From: an uncultured Eubacteriales bacterium
GTDB lineage: Bacteria; Bacillota; Clostridia; Christensenellales; UMGS416
Direction of reading: 5' to 3'
Length of the DNA: 45,644 nt
Assembly (NCBI GenBank): GCA_900542005.1
Contig: UQLW01000025.1
Location: 1 to 45,644 of the forward strand
The position numbers and the translations under genes were made by a program. This document shows positions 1 to 8,382 of the stretch, piece after piece. How positions within the stretch are numbered: the stretch's first letter is position 1; the number at the start of each line of letters is the position of its first letter. The notes below the pieces were generated by a model that was not told the origin of the DNA, ran no database searches, and saw only the letters and a program-made list of their open reading frames with translations.

Positions 1-190
1 CCACAGGTTGATGAATCCCTGGGATTTCCCCGACAAACCCGCTTCGCTGGGCTTTGGCGGGGACCCCAATATATTGTACTTGCGCGGGCGAAATGAATTC
101 GCCCTTGCGCCAAGGTTTTGCTCCGCAAAACGCTTGTACGGCGTATTCACGCCGCCCAGCCTTGCCGGGCAGAAGGACTCCCAGATCCTT
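1..190. repeat. Scrambled argG fragments and hairpin-rich spacer at window edge
   Basis: Positions 1-30 read on the minus strand as GKSQGFINLW, matching the SQGFINLW segment encoded inside argG at 241-264; 23 of 24 bases agree over that part. Positions 170-184 (CAGAAGGACTCCCAG) are an exact inverted copy of argG bases 259-273. Between them lie several hairpins: an imperfect one at about 28-62, GGGCGAA/TTCGCCC at 86-92 and 98-104, and GTTTTGC/GCAAAAC at 115-121 and 125-131. The spacer may be an intergenic repeat family. The edge may instead be an assembly artefact made from argG-like pieces. No gene is supported here. Confidence 0.55.
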
Positions 191-193
191 TTC

Positions 194-1408
194 TTACAGC
201 TTTCCCTGCTCTCTCAGAGCCTGCACCTTATCGGGAAGGCCCCACAGGTTGATGAAGCCCTGGGAGTCCTTCTGGTCGTAGTCGCTCTCCTCAAAGGTGA
301 CCAGGTTCTCGGAGTACAGGGTCTCAGGAGAGGTGATGGCGGCGGTGATGATATTGCCCTTATAGAGCTTCAGCTTCACCGTGCCGGTGACGTGCTTCTG
401 GGTGTCCACGGCGAAGGCGGTGAGGGCCTCCCGCAGGGGGGTGAACCACTTGCCGTTATAAATCAGGTCGGCGAAGTCCACCGCCAGCTTGGTCTTCATG
501 TGCTTGGTGTCCTTGTCGATGGTGATCTGCTCCAGCACCTCGTGGGCCCGGTAGAGGATGGTGCCGCCCGGAGTCTCATACACGCCCCGGTCCTTCATGC
601 CCACCAGCCGGTTCTCCACGATGTCCAGCAGGCCGACACCGTTCTCTCCGCCCAGCTTGTTCAGCTTGCGGATGATGTCGCTGGCCTTCATCTTCTCCCC
701 GTCGATGGCCACAGGCCAGCCCTTCTCAAAGTCCAGGGTGACGTAAGTGGGGGCGTCGGGAGCCATAGCGGGGGACACACCCATCTCCAGGAAGCCGGGC
801 TTGTCATACTGGGGCTCGTTGGCGGGATCCTCCAGATCCAGGCCCTCGTGGGACAGGTGCCACAGGTTCTTGTCCTTGGAGTAATTGGTCTCCCGGCTGA
901 TCTTCAGGGGGACGTTGTGGGCCTCGGCATAGTCGATCTCCTCGTCCCGGCCCTTGATGTCCCACTCCCGCCAGGGAGCGATGATCTTCATCTCAGGGGC
1001 AAAGCGCTTGATGGCCAGCTCAAACCGCACCTGATCGTTGCCCTTGCCGGTGCAGCCGTGGCAGATGGCGTCAGCCCCCTCTTTCTTGGCAATCTCCACC
1101 AGCCGCTTGCCGATGATGGGCCGGGCGAAGGCGGTGCCCAGAAGATAGTCCTCATACTTGGCCCCCATCATCATGGAGGGGATGATGACCTCATCCACCA
1201 TCTCGTCAGTCAGGTCCTCGATGTACAGCTTGGAGGCGCCGGTCTTGATGGCCTTCTCCTCCAGGCCGTCCAGCTCGTCCCCCTGCCCCACATCGGCGGA
1301 GACCGCGATGATCTCCGGGTTATTGTAATTCTCCTTCAGCCAGGGGATGATGATGGATGTATCCAGGCCGCCGGAATAGGCCAGCACGACTTTCTTGATC
1401 TCAGACAT
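194..1408 (-). CDS. argG: Argininosuccinate synthase
   Basis: ArgG joins citrulline and aspartate at the expense of ATP to give argininosuccinate, the penultimate step of arginine synthesis in the cytoplasm. The 404-residue product has the PP-loop ATP-binding motif AYSGGLDTS near its N terminus, the family segment GCTGKGNDQVRFE and an ordinary length. The start at 1408 is chosen because GGAGGG lies eight bases upstream; an in-frame extension to 1501 lacks family similarity. No argH follows within the window because the gene runs toward the window edge. The downstream flank contains fragments of its own 3' end. The AT-rich upstream region holds ARG-box-like half sites, consistent with arginine control. 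Confidence 0.97.
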   Translation of the reverse strand: MSEIKKVVLAYSGGLDTSIIIPWLKENYNNPEIIAVSADVGQGDELDGLEEKAIKTGASKLYIEDLTDEMVDEVIIPSMMMGAKYEDYLLGTAFARPIIGKRLVEIAKKEGADAICHGCTGKGNDQVRFELAIKRFAPEMKIIAPWREWDIKGRDEEIDYAEAHNVPLKISRETNYSKDKNLWHLSHEGLDLEDPANEPQYDKPGFLEMGVSPAMAPDAPTYVTLDFEKGWPVAIDGEKMKASDIIRKLNKLGGENGVGLLDIVENRLVGMKDRGVYETPGGTILYRAHEVLEQITIDKDTKHMKTKLAVDFADLIYNGKWFTPLREALTAFAVDTQKHVTGTVKLKLYKGNIITAAITSPETLYSENLVTFEESDYDQKDSQGFINLWGLPDKVQALREQGKL

Positions 1409-1510
1409 TTCGTTTCCCTCCAAAATTCGGGCGGAGCGCCCGGTTCCGGGTCCGCCGCGTTTCATTGGGGACAGTCTACCACTCTTTGGATGAGATTTCA
1501 AGCGCCGATT

Positions 1511-1600
1511 TGTATAATTATTCTTACCTACTCAATTTTCTTCCGTAAAAATTAAATAAATATGAATATATTTTTGAATATAAATAAATTTTATTCACTT
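1511..1600 (-). promoter_or_regulatory. AT-rich argG upstream region with ARG-box-like half sites
   Basis: This strongly AT-rich stretch upstream of argG contains TGAATATATTTTTGAAT at about 1563-1579 and AAATTTTATTCA at about 1586-1597. These resemble the TGAAT and ATTCA half sites bound by ArgR/AhrC. A possible minus-strand -10 (TATACA) lies at 1516-1511, but no convincing -35 was found. Assignment as an arginine operator is inference. Confidence 0.3.
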
Positions 1601-1774
1601 TCTCATGGAGACTATTTTCGCCGCGCAGAGCTGTACTGTCCCGCACCGCTCTCTAATTTAGTTCCGTCCACCTGCGCCCCCTTTCTGTGCGGCGGTGCGG
1701 TGTAACCGCTCTGTTTCTGGGCAAACTATACAGAGTCTTTATATCAATGATTCAAATCTTAACACTATGGATTC

Positions 1775-1802
1775 TTGTGCTCTTGTCGAGCCGTGGTATA
1801 AT
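1775..1802 (+). promoter_or_regulatory. Probable gltS promoter
   Basis: TTGTGC at 1775-1780 and TATAAT at 1797-1802 are 16 bases apart, and the -10 is preceded by TG as in extended -10 promoters. This leaves an unusually long leader of about 240 bases before the gltS start codon. Confidence 0.5.
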
Positions 1803-1929
1803 TTACCGCATCAGAAGCTGGGTCCTTTGAGCTGACGCCATGGAGTCCTCGATTGCCCCGGCTCTGTCCCTGTCCGCAGCGGCGGACCTGACATAAAGAT
1901 GTACGCCCGTAATATTGACAGAGACATAG

Positions 1930-2041
1930 TCTATTCAGGTCTGGAGCCCGCAGAAGGCCCACATCCACGGCCGCCCCGGCAAGTTCTGGATGTTTGGTAC
2001 GGAATGCGCCGCTGCACTCATGTGTGTGAAATGGTTGAAGG
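1930..2041 (+). pseudogene. Possible FGGY-kinase remnant inside the gltS leader
   Basis: In one frame of the leader, after a TAG at 1927-1929, the translation contains HIHGRPGKFWMFG followed by ECAAALMCVKWLKEVV. The pattern H-x-x-x-PGK, then G, AA and KWLK resembles the segment found in FGGY carbohydrate kinases such as xylulokinase. There is no start codon, the rest of the kinase is missing, and the frame runs out of similarity as it enters gltS. It could be chance. Confidence 0.25.
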
Positions 2042-2053
2042 AGGTCGTTATTT

Positions 2054-3256
2054 ATGCTGGAAGTCAGCTTTGATGTAATGCAAAGCGCCGCACTGGCCGC
2101 TCTTGTGGCCATGGTGGGCCGCGGGATCGTAAAACGGGTCAAATTTTTCCAGACTTATTGCATCCCCGGAGTGATTGTGGCTGGTCTGATTGTCAGTTTC
2201 ATTCTCGGGATCTTGCGGAGCGCCGGGCTGTTGTCCGTCCACTTTGAGGTCACTGTTCTAAAAGAATGGTTCATGGACATTTTCTTCACCGGGGTCGGTC
2301 TGACCGCATCCTGGGCGTTAATTAAAAAGGGTGGAAAGGTGTGCATCGGGATCACCATTACCACCATCGGACTGATCCTGGGTCAGGACATTCTGGGCGT
2401 AGTCCTGGCTGTGCTGTTGGGGATGCACCCCCTCCACGGCCTGGGACTGGGCTCCCTGTCTCTGATGGGCGGCGTGGGTACCTCCAGCGCCATCGCCCCC
2501 TCCTATGAGGCGCTGGGCGCGGAAAACGCCGTCGTACTGGCCGTTATGTGCGCCACCTTTGGTATGGTGTTTGCCAGCCTGTGCGGCGGACCGGTGGCCC
2601 GGACGCTGATCAAGCGCCACCATCTGCACGGAGAGGCGCGGATGGCCGAGTCTGAGTCCGAGGCCGTCGTCCCTCTGAATGGGAAGTCCCTGCTGAGCAG
2701 CGTATGTCTCATCATCGTATCCGCCGGACTGGGCTCTTACATCGCCATCCTGGCCGGCAGAGTCCCCTATATCGAATTTCCCTACTTCATTGGCTGCATG
2801 ATCGGCGGCGTCATCGTCCGCAATATTCTGGACGTCATCCATGTGGAGGTCCGGACCGAGGAATTGGACGCATTTGGCGATCTGTGCCTTGAGATCTTTC
2901 TGGGCATGACCATGATGACCATTGATGTGACCAAGTTGGCAGGCGCCTTCGGCCCCTTCGTGATCATCTTTGCCGCACAGGTCATCTTCACCTGTCTGTG
3001 GGCCTATTTCATCACCTTCCGCACCTGCGGCCGGAACTATGACGCGGCGGTGATTGCCGCAGGACACATCGGCATGGGGCTGGGCAACGGACCCAACACC
3101 ATGGCCAACGAAAAGGCCGTCATGGCGGAGCACGGCTTTTCCAACGTAGGCTGGGTGGTGTATCCCCCCTTCGGACTGCTGGTCCTGGATATTTTCAACC
3201 CCATCTTCTGCTCTGTGGCCGCCGTGCCGCTGTGCCGCCTCTTCGGAATCGCCTGA
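2054..3256 (+). CDS. gltS: Sodium/glutamate symporter, GltS family
   Basis: The 400-residue, strongly hydrophobic protein has ten or more predicted membrane segments and GltS-type glycine-rich re-entrant loops: GGVGTSSAIAPSY near residue 140 and GHIGMGLGNGPNTMANE near 340. The second matches the GltS pore signature. Family members import glutamate with Na+; related proteins can differ in substrate, so glutamate is inferred. AAGGAGGT ends eight bases before the ATG, an ideal ribosome binding site. The gene stands alone, with its own promoter and a strong terminator, and is divergent from argG. Confidence 0.9.
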   Translation: MLEVSFDVMQSAALAALVAMVGRGIVKRVKFFQTYCIPGVIVAGLIVSFILGILRSAGLLSVHFEVTVLKEWFMDIFFTGVGLTASWALIKKGGKVCIGITITTIGLILGQDILGVVLAVLLGMHPLHGLGLGSLSLMGGVGTSSAIAPSYEALGAENAVVLAVMCATFGMVFASLCGGPVARTLIKRHHLHGEARMAESESEAVVPLNGKSLLSSVCLIIVSAGLGSYIAILAGRVPYIEFPYFIGCMIGGVIVRNILDVIHVEVRTEELDAFGDLCLEIFLGMTMMTIDVTKLAGAFGPFVIIFAAQVIFTCLWAYFITFRTCGRNYDAAVIAAGHIGMGLGNGPNTMANEKAVMAEHGFSNVGWVVYPPFGLLVLDIFNPIFCSVAAVPLCRLFGIA

Positions 3257-3353
3257 CGGAGAGAGACTGCCACCACGCTCGCTCCCAAAGTCCTCTCTAA
3301 AATGCTGAAGGAACGGGGCTTTGCAAAGCAGGGCTTGAAAACAATTCAAAGAA

Positions 3354-3401
3354 CAAGTGAGTGCGAACTGTCGAAATGGCAGTTCGCACTCGCTTGCTTT
3401 T
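3354..3401 (+). terminator. Intrinsic terminator of gltS
   Basis: A 17-base stem (3354-3370 with 3380-3396, one G-U pair) with a nine-base loop is followed by CTTTTTT. It lies about 100 bases after the gltS stop. Confidence 0.85.
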
Positions 3402-3592
3402 TCCATGGTCCCACCCTTGCTTCGGGCCTAAAATCTGCATCTTACAGCGGACCTCAAGCGCGCTCCACAAAGAAAGCGCGAAATCAAAAAATAATTGACA
3501 AACGATAATTTTTTGCAGCCTGTGCCGCTGTATCCAGCGGGGAAGAGAGCTTCAGGAGGACCACGACTCCATCATATAAGGGAGGGTACGCT

Positions 3593-4078
3593 GTGGCCAT
3601 CACGGTACATTTGAGCGAAATATTGAAGGAGCGGGGCATGACCGCCCTTCTACTGCTGGACCTGTGCGGGGGCGTGCTGGCCCACCCGGAGCAGCCAGGG
3701 ACAGAGCAGGACCGGTTCGTCGGCTTTCACCTGGTATATGAGCCCGCCCCCCTCCCCGGTGAGGAGCGAAATATCGAAGACGAGCACTGGGTGGAATACG
3801 GTACACAGACCCTGGACGCGGGACCCTGCGGCTCCTCCGGGAGGACACCCTCACCGCCGGGGAGGCCATGGACCTGGGCGGGACCTGGACCCTCCCCTGG
3901 GCGGAGGGTGCGGCCTATACCCTGGCGGTGAAGCACAACTCCGATGGGACCTGGACCTTCAATCTGTTTCCCGGGCCCTACCGGGAGGGCTAGGCCGCTT
4001 CTCTCACCGTCTGGTTTCTGGACACTCAGGGGATGGGCGTCCCGGTGACGGTGGAGCTGGAGCGGACGGCCCCAGCCT
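3593..4078 (+). pseudogene. Decayed gene of unknown function
   Basis: A GTG at 3593 with an upstream GGGAGG opens AITVHLSEILKERGMT, which resembles the first residues of short XRE-family repressors, but no helix-turn-helix follows. The frame continues through EHWVEYGTQTLDAG to about 3820 and then needs a frameshift. From about 3826 another frame reads coherently as LLREDTLTAGEAMDLGG and onward through a TAG at about 3991-3993 to a TGA near 4078. The frameshift and in-frame stop, with sensible residues on both sides, suggest a broken gene. I do not recognise the family. The XRE-like start may be a separate remnant joined by deletion. Confidence 0.4.
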
Positions 4079-4097
4079 GAACCCAGACCCTCACACA

Positions 4098-4140
4098 GCA
4101 CAGCGCCCCGGAGAAGCACCGCTTCTCCGGGGCGCTGTGC
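4098..4140. terminator. Perfect 20-bp hairpin after spoIIIAH
   Basis: Bases 4098-4117 pair exactly with 4121-4140 around a three-base loop. It sits between the convergent decayed gene and spoIIIAH. Neither side has a clear T-run, so efficiency as an intrinsic terminator is uncertain, but the position and stability fit a shared transcription stop. Confidence 0.6.
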
Positions 4141-4159
4141 CAATTCCAGCCTGCCGGTC

Positions 4160-4768
4160 TCACTCCTCCACCGCGATGATCTTCACCTGGTCCGCTGAGA
4201 AGCCCGCCGTCTGGTTGACTACGTCCACGATCCGCGCCGTGTCCGCGTCGGTCAGACCGCCCTCCGGAGCGGCCACCGCCAGACTGAGGGCGTTCTCCCC
4301 AATGAAGGCCACGCAGTCGGTATAGCCCTTGGCAATGACCAGATTTTCGATCTGGGCCTCCGTTACTGTGTAGTCTGCCATGGTCTGGATGCTGGCATTG
4401 GCCTCATCCTTCAGAGTCTGGTCCGCCGACTCCTTCCCGGCGGCCTCCTGGAGCAGGGCAAGGGCACTGTCCCGGGACTGCTGGCGGTTGAGGCGCGCGG
4501 TGTCAAAATAGCTCCCGCCCGCAGAGGCCGTCCCACCGCCGTCGCTCTGCCCCGTCTGGCCGCTCCCGTCCGAACCAGGGGCGGAGGAGCCGCCGCCGCT
4601 CACCAGCGGATCCTCCTTCCCCACCATGGCGGACTCCCCCAGGGTCTTGCCTACTTCCTGCTCATAGTTCCAGTTCAAATAGACCGCCGCACACACAAAT
4701 ACCGCGATGGCCGCCACCACCATATTTCGCTTCCACAGCTGAGACAGGTTTTTTCCCTTCGTTTTCAT
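4160..4768 (-). CDS. spoIIIAH: Stage III sporulation protein AH
   Basis: SpoIIIAH is the mother-cell partner of forespore SpoIIQ and forms a ring of the channel that joins the two compartments during engulfment. The 202-residue product has one N-terminal membrane anchor (about residues 17-35), a low-complexity Gly/Ser linker (about 57-85) and a C-terminal YscJ/FliF-like ring-building domain. That domain includes DEANASIQTMADYTVTEAQ and ends KIIAVEE. The start at 4768 has GGGAGGAGT upstream. It is the last gene of the spoIIIA operon, 92 bases after spoIIIAG, and is followed by a strong hairpin. Confidence 0.92.
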   Translation of the reverse strand: MKTKGKNLSQLWKRNMVVAAIAVFVCAAVYLNWNYEQEVGKTLGESAMVGKEDPLVSGGGSSAPGSDGSGQTGQSDGGGTASAGGSYFDTARLNRQQSRDSALALLQEAAGKESADQTLKDEANASIQTMADYTVTEAQIENLVIAKGYTDCVAFIGENALSLAVAAPEGGLTDADTARIVDVVNQTAGFSADQVKIIAVEE

Positions 4769-4860
4769 GCTGAACTCCTCCCATTCTTCCATTTTAACAA
4801 TATTTTGTTCCACTTGGATCCTGTTTTCCTCCACTGCCGTCCCATCTGCCGCGGTCCTCC

Positions 4861-5373
4861 CTATGGATCGCCCTGGCAGACGGTGATGCAGTCGCTGCCC
4901 AGCCCCGTCAGGGCGGACACCGCCCGGATCACCTGGAGCCGCACTCCTGGGTCGTCCCCGCCGGCGCACACCACCAGCGCCCCCCGGAACTGGGGGGCCA
5001 CGGTCTGGAGCGGGACCACCTCCTGACTGCCTGAGCCACGCCCCAGGGTCACGGTGGAGACGCTGCGCTCCCCCTCCCCCCGGCTCTGAGTGTCCTGGGC
5101 CAGGACCTGCCGGCTGCCGCTCTTCAGGGTCAGCATGACCTCCGTCTCCCCCGCTCCATGGATGCCGGACAGGGTGCGGGCCAGCTTCTCCTCCAGCTCC
5201 TCCAGCTGGAAAAACACCTCCCCGTCCGCCCGCTCCTCCTCTGCCGGGGGGCGGGACTCCCCCGTGGGGAGCAGCAGCAGGAGCACCCCCACTGCAATGA
5301 CCAGCAGCGCATACCGATAGCGGTCCAGGACCGCCTTCCACCGCTCCATTCCCTTGGGCCATGAGATCTTCAC
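4861..5373 (-). CDS. spoIIIAG: Stage III sporulation protein AG
   Basis: SpoIIIAG forms a large ring in the SpoIIIA-SpoIIQ channel. The 170-residue protein has a short basic N terminus, one membrane segment (about 21-37, LLVIAVGVLLLLLP) and a soluble domain. That domain contains LEEKLARTLSGIHGAGETEVMLTL and ALVVCAGGDDPGVRLQVIRAVSALTGL, both typical of the family. It overlaps spoIIIAF by four bases (ATGA), so translation is coupled. Its length is slightly short for the family but complete. Confidence 0.92.
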   Translation of the reverse strand: MKISWPKGMERWKAVLDRYRYALLVIAVGVLLLLLPTGESRPPAEEERADGEVFFQLEELEEKLARTLSGIHGAGETEVMLTLKSGSRQVLAQDTQSRGEGERSVSTVTLGRGSGSQEVVPLQTVAPQFRGALVVCAGGDDPGVRLQVIRAVSALTGLGSDCITVCQGDP

Positions 5374-5867
5374 GGCGACTCCTCCTCTGTTTCAAAGCTC
5401 TGATGGGCCTCCGGGACCCCCAGCTCAGTCCAAATCGTCCGGGACAGTGCCGCCCGCTGCGCCGTGGTCAGCGTTCCCCGCACCGTGACCCGGTCCGGGA
5501 GCCAGCCCTCCCCTCCGGCGCTTGCGCAGGTCACCTGCGCCGTGCACGCCGCTCCCAGCTCTGCCGCCTTGTCCGCAATATATGCGGCGCAGGACTGCTC
5601 TATGACGGCGCCCACCGTCTCCGCCCGGGTCTGCTCCAGCTCCTGCCGCTGTACCGCCATGACCTGTCCGTACTCCTCCAGCCACGCCTCCGGCTCCATG
5701 GGCTCCAGCCGGAGCACCGGCCCCAGCACCGCCGCCAGCACCGCCAGCCCACAGGCCAGCCGCCCCACCCGCCGCACCGGCCCGTCTGGCATCAGGCTGT
5801 TGGCCAAGGCGCACAGGATGGCCGCCGCCGTCACCCCGGTCAGCCAGTTCCCTACCAGTTCCATCAT
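5370..5867 (-). CDS. spoIIIAF: Stage III sporulation protein AF
   Basis: The 165-residue SpoIIIAF-like protein has two N-terminal membrane segments (about 10-27 and 34-52) and a soluble tail with RVTVRGTLTTAQRAALSRTIWTELG, a ring-building-motif-like region. Four-base ATGA overlaps with spoIIIAE upstream and spoIIIAG downstream show tight coupling. The assignment rests on position in the operon and topology as much as on residues, because AF is poorly conserved. It works in the mother-cell membrane as part of the forespore channel. Confidence 0.88.
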   Translation of the reverse strand: MMELVGNWLTGVTAAAILCALANSLMPDGPVRRVGRLACGLAVLAAVLGPVLRLEPMEPEAWLEEYGQVMAVQRQELEQTRAETVGAVIEQSCAAYIADKAAELGAACTAQVTCASAGGEGWLPDRVTVRGTLTTAQRAALSRTIWTELGVPEAHQSFETEEESP

Positions 5868-6829
5868 CCCATCACCGCCGATACTGCCGAGACGATGCTG
5901 AACAGCAGCACCAGGGCACAGCTCCCCGTCATCCCCAGGATCAGGCCGAAGGCTCCGCCCAGGTTGTCCATCAAACCGCTGAGCCGGGGGCCCGCCACCG
6001 TCCCGGTGAGGGCTGCCGCCCCCTTATAGGTCAGGTAGTGGAGGGCCAGTTGTAAAAACGGCGTCAAACAGATGGCCAGTACCACCAGCATCCCCACCAC
6101 CCCCACAGTGCCCCGCAGGACTCCCGCTCCGGCCAGCACCGTCTCCGCCGCGTCGGACAGGATCCCGCCCACCACGGGGATGGCCCGGGAGATGGTCATT
6201 TTCGCCGCCTTTACCGCCGCGGCATCCGCCGAGCCCGCAATGGCTCCGCTGGCGGTGAGATAGCCCACAAAGACCAGCAGGCCCGCCGTCAGCAGAAAGA
6301 CGATGGTCCCCTTGATCAGGGCGGCCAGCTTTTTCAGCCCGTCGCTGCCCAGGGCAGCGTGGGCACAGCAGGCCGCGATGTACGCATACAGCAGGGGGAC
6401 CAGCAGGCCGTCGATCCCCCGGATGAGCAGACTGGAGCACAGCACGGTGGCACCCTGCCGCACTGCCGCGCCGGAGACCCCTCCGGTGGCCGCGGTGAGG
6501 GTGGCCATGGCAGGCAGCAGCAGCCCGGAAAAATCGTCCATCTTGGCGATGGTTTCCCGCCCCAGGCCCACCATCACCGTCATGTCGCTCACCGTCAGGG
6601 CGGTGACCGCCAGGGCCCCGGCCATCTCCACCGCCTGGAGCCCGCCGGACCGGCCCTCCAGGCAGGCCCCCTCCGCCAGGCCGCACAGCAGGACCACTGC
6701 CATCAGTTTCAGCCCCAGCCGGAGGCTGCGCCGGATCAGCCCGTCCAGCTGCGCCCCGGCGGCGCTCAAAATGCTCCTGGCTCCGGCCTCCAGGCCGTCC
6801 GTCCCCTCCACGCCGTACCCCTCCGCCTC
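5864..6829 (-). CDS. spoIIIAE: Stage III sporulation protein AE, 5' end replaced
   Basis: About 321 residues of SpoIIIAE remain: the polytopic membrane core with LKLMAVVLLCGLAEG, ATLTAATGGVSGAAVRQG, ISRAIPVVGGILSDAAETVLAGAG and a C-terminal membrane segment. Family members are normally about 390-400 residues and begin with a signal peptide; that part is missing. The frame continues without a stop upstream into the front half of a GH20 hexosaminidase (total open frame to 7645, 593 residues). The upstream operon partners spoIIIAA to spoIIIAD are also absent. The ATGA overlap with spoIIIAF is intact. The break lies at about 6826-6840. If the join were real, sporulation would be expected to fail. 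Confidence 0.9.
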   Translation of the reverse strand, partial: EAEGYGVEGTDGLEAGARSILSAAGAQLDGLIRRSLRLGLKLMAVVLLCGLAEGACLEGRSGGLQAVEMAGALAVTALTVSDMTVMVGLGRETIAKMDDFSGLLLPAMATLTAATGGVSGAAVRQGATVLCSSLLIRGIDGLLVPLLYAYIAACCAHAALGSDGLKKLAALIKGTIVFLLTAGLLVFVGYLTASGAIAGSADAAAVKAAKMTISRAIPVVGGILSDAAETVLAGAGVLRGTVGVVGMLVVLAICLTPFLQLALHYLTYKGAAALTGTVAGPRLSGLMDNLGGAFGLILGMTGSCALVLLFSIVSAVSAVMG

Positions 6830-6840
6830 CTCCAGCAGCT
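6826..6840. other. In-frame junction between spoIIIAE and GH20 gene; probable chimera point
   Basis: Reading the minus strand, the GH20 segment ends AYAFLDELLEE-like (VYAFLDELLEE) and the SpoIIIAE segment begins AEGYGVEGTDG. The shared run GAGGAGGC at the join is enough for a short-homology crossover in an assembler graph or in recombination. Gene content changes completely across it: sporulation operon on one side, glycan enzyme operon on the other. Confidence 0.75.
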
Positions 6841-7645
6841 CGTCCAGGAAGGCATAGACCGCCTCCTTCCCGGCGCAGAGGATGCGCTCCAGAATGCCGA
6901 AATGCTCGGCTACCGCCAGCGGCTCCCCGGTGCAGGAAAGCTCCGGATAGGCGGCCAGGATGGCGGTCGTATGGCCGGGCAGGTCGATTTCGGGGATGAT
7001 CTCAATGCCGCGCTGGGCGGCAAAGGCAACCACATCGGCGATTTCCTCCTGGGTATAGTAGCCGCCGTGGGGTGTACCGTCGCCCAGGGTCTGCGCCCGC
7101 CAGGAGCTGATCTCATTGAGCCGGGGAAAGCGCTTGGATTCAATCCGGTAGCCCTGGTCGTCGCTGAGGTGCCAATGAAAGCGGTTCAGCTTCAAAAGCG
7201 CGGCCTGCTCCAGCAGCTTTTTTACCTCGTCCACGCTGAAAAAGTGGCGGCATACGTCCAGCATGAAGCCGCGCCAGGGATACCGGGGGCTATCCTCCAG
7301 ATAGAGGCAGGGCAGGTCGGGCCCTTCTTCGGCCAGCAGCTGGTAAAGCGTGACGAGAGCCAGGGAAAAGCCGGCCTGCGAGGACGCCTCGCAGGTGATG
7401 CCGTCCCCGGCGATCAGCAGGCGGTAGGCCTCCTCCGGCAGGGAGCTGGCCGTGCGGAAGGCAAGGAAGCCCTCTTCGGCCTTTTGGACGGAAAGCCTGC
7501 CCATGCCGGGCAGGCGGCGGGCGCGGTTGACAAAGAGCTTGACAGCCGCCTCCGCGCAGGGACCTTCATAGGTCATGGACCGGGGGAGCGTGCAATAGCC
7601 GGGCATGGTCCGTACCGGCCCGTTGATGCTGGGGATCAGGTTCAT
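6830..7645 (-). CDS. GH20 beta-N-acetylhexosaminidase, N-terminal part only
   Basis: The first 272 residues of this open frame match GH20: an N-terminal domain (about 1-115), then YPWRGFMLDVCRHFFSVDEVK, LNRFHWHLSDDQGYRIESKRFP and GIEIIPEIDLPGHTTAILAAYPEL. GH20 enzymes remove terminal GlcNAc or GalNAc by substrate-assisted catalysis. The segment stops just before the H-x-G-G-D-E motif that carries the catalytic Asp-Glu pair, so the product as written would be inactive. No signal peptide is seen. The start at 7645 has AAGGAGG upstream. It is the last gene of a minus operon, 20 bases after the methyltransferase gene. The rest of the enzyme is replaced by SpoIIIAE. Confidence 0.88.
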
Positions 7646-7665
7646 ATAGCGTCCTCCTTACACGG

Positions 7666-8382
7666 TCATATGTGGGATGCCGATCCATCGTCCTTGCGGA
7701 AAAGGGCGGCCCACATGAAGTTGAGTCCTTGGATTGCGCCCGGTACGCCATCCCGCATTTTACGGATCCAGATGAGATTCATCTGCGGTGCAAAAAGCTG
7801 CTGAAGCCTTTGGGGGGTAAAGGATACGCCGGCGCGCTTTTCTTGGTAATAGGTCCAATCATCGACGGCGTCGGCTCCATGCTGGTCTTCATCGCCGGAT
7901 GCAAAGCACGTCAGGCCAAAGAAGCCGCCGGGCGACAAAAGCCGCTGAAGCTGTTGGCGGTAGGTAATTCTGCGATGAGGCGCTAGATGATGGAGCATCC
8001 CCGAATCATAAATCAGATCGTAGGGGCCGCCCGCTTCAAAGGACAAAGCATCGGCGCACTGAAACTGAACGGATACACCCTTACGGGCTGCGATAGCCCC
8101 GGCATGATCAATGGCGACCGGGGAAAGGTCGAGGGCGGTTACCTCAAGGCCCTGCTGAGCCATATAGATGGCATTACGCCCCTCGCCGCACCCCAATTCC
8201 AGCGCTTTTCGAGGATGGAGGCGTTCGATGATTTCCATCAGGCTCTCATCAGGAAGCTCATTCTGCTGGATAAATGGGGCGGGCCTGCTTCGCGTGTGAT
8301 AAAACGCATCCCACGCAATCCCCTGGCTATACTGGTCCAGCATGGACAAAAGATCGTCATAGGTGTTGATTTCGCGGTTCAT
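7666..8382 (-). CDS. Class I SAM-dependent methyltransferase
   Basis: The 238-residue protein has the Rossmann-type SAM site: motif I LELGCGEGRNA at about 61-71, the acidic strand end VTALDLSPVAI, then QCADALSF and YDLIYDSGMLHHL (motif IV region). Substrate is not apparent. The N terminus (WDAFYHTRSRPAPFI) matches small-molecule methyltransferases of the Methyltransf_11/25 type. It overlaps the upstream phosphatase-like gene by four bases (ATGA) and precedes the GH20 gene by 20 bases, so the three form one transcription unit. Confidence 0.85.
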   Translation of the reverse strand: MNREINTYDDLLSMLDQYSQGIAWDAFYHTRSRPAPFIQQNELPDESLMEIIERLHPRKALELGCGEGRNAIYMAQQGLEVTALDLSPVAIDHAGAIAARKGVSVQFQCADALSFEAGGPYDLIYDSGMLHHLAPHRRITYRQQLQRLLSPGGFFGLTCFASGDEDQHGADAVDDWTYYQEKRAGVSFTPQRLQQLFAPQMNLIWIRKMRDGVPGAIQGLNFMWAALFRKDDGSASHI

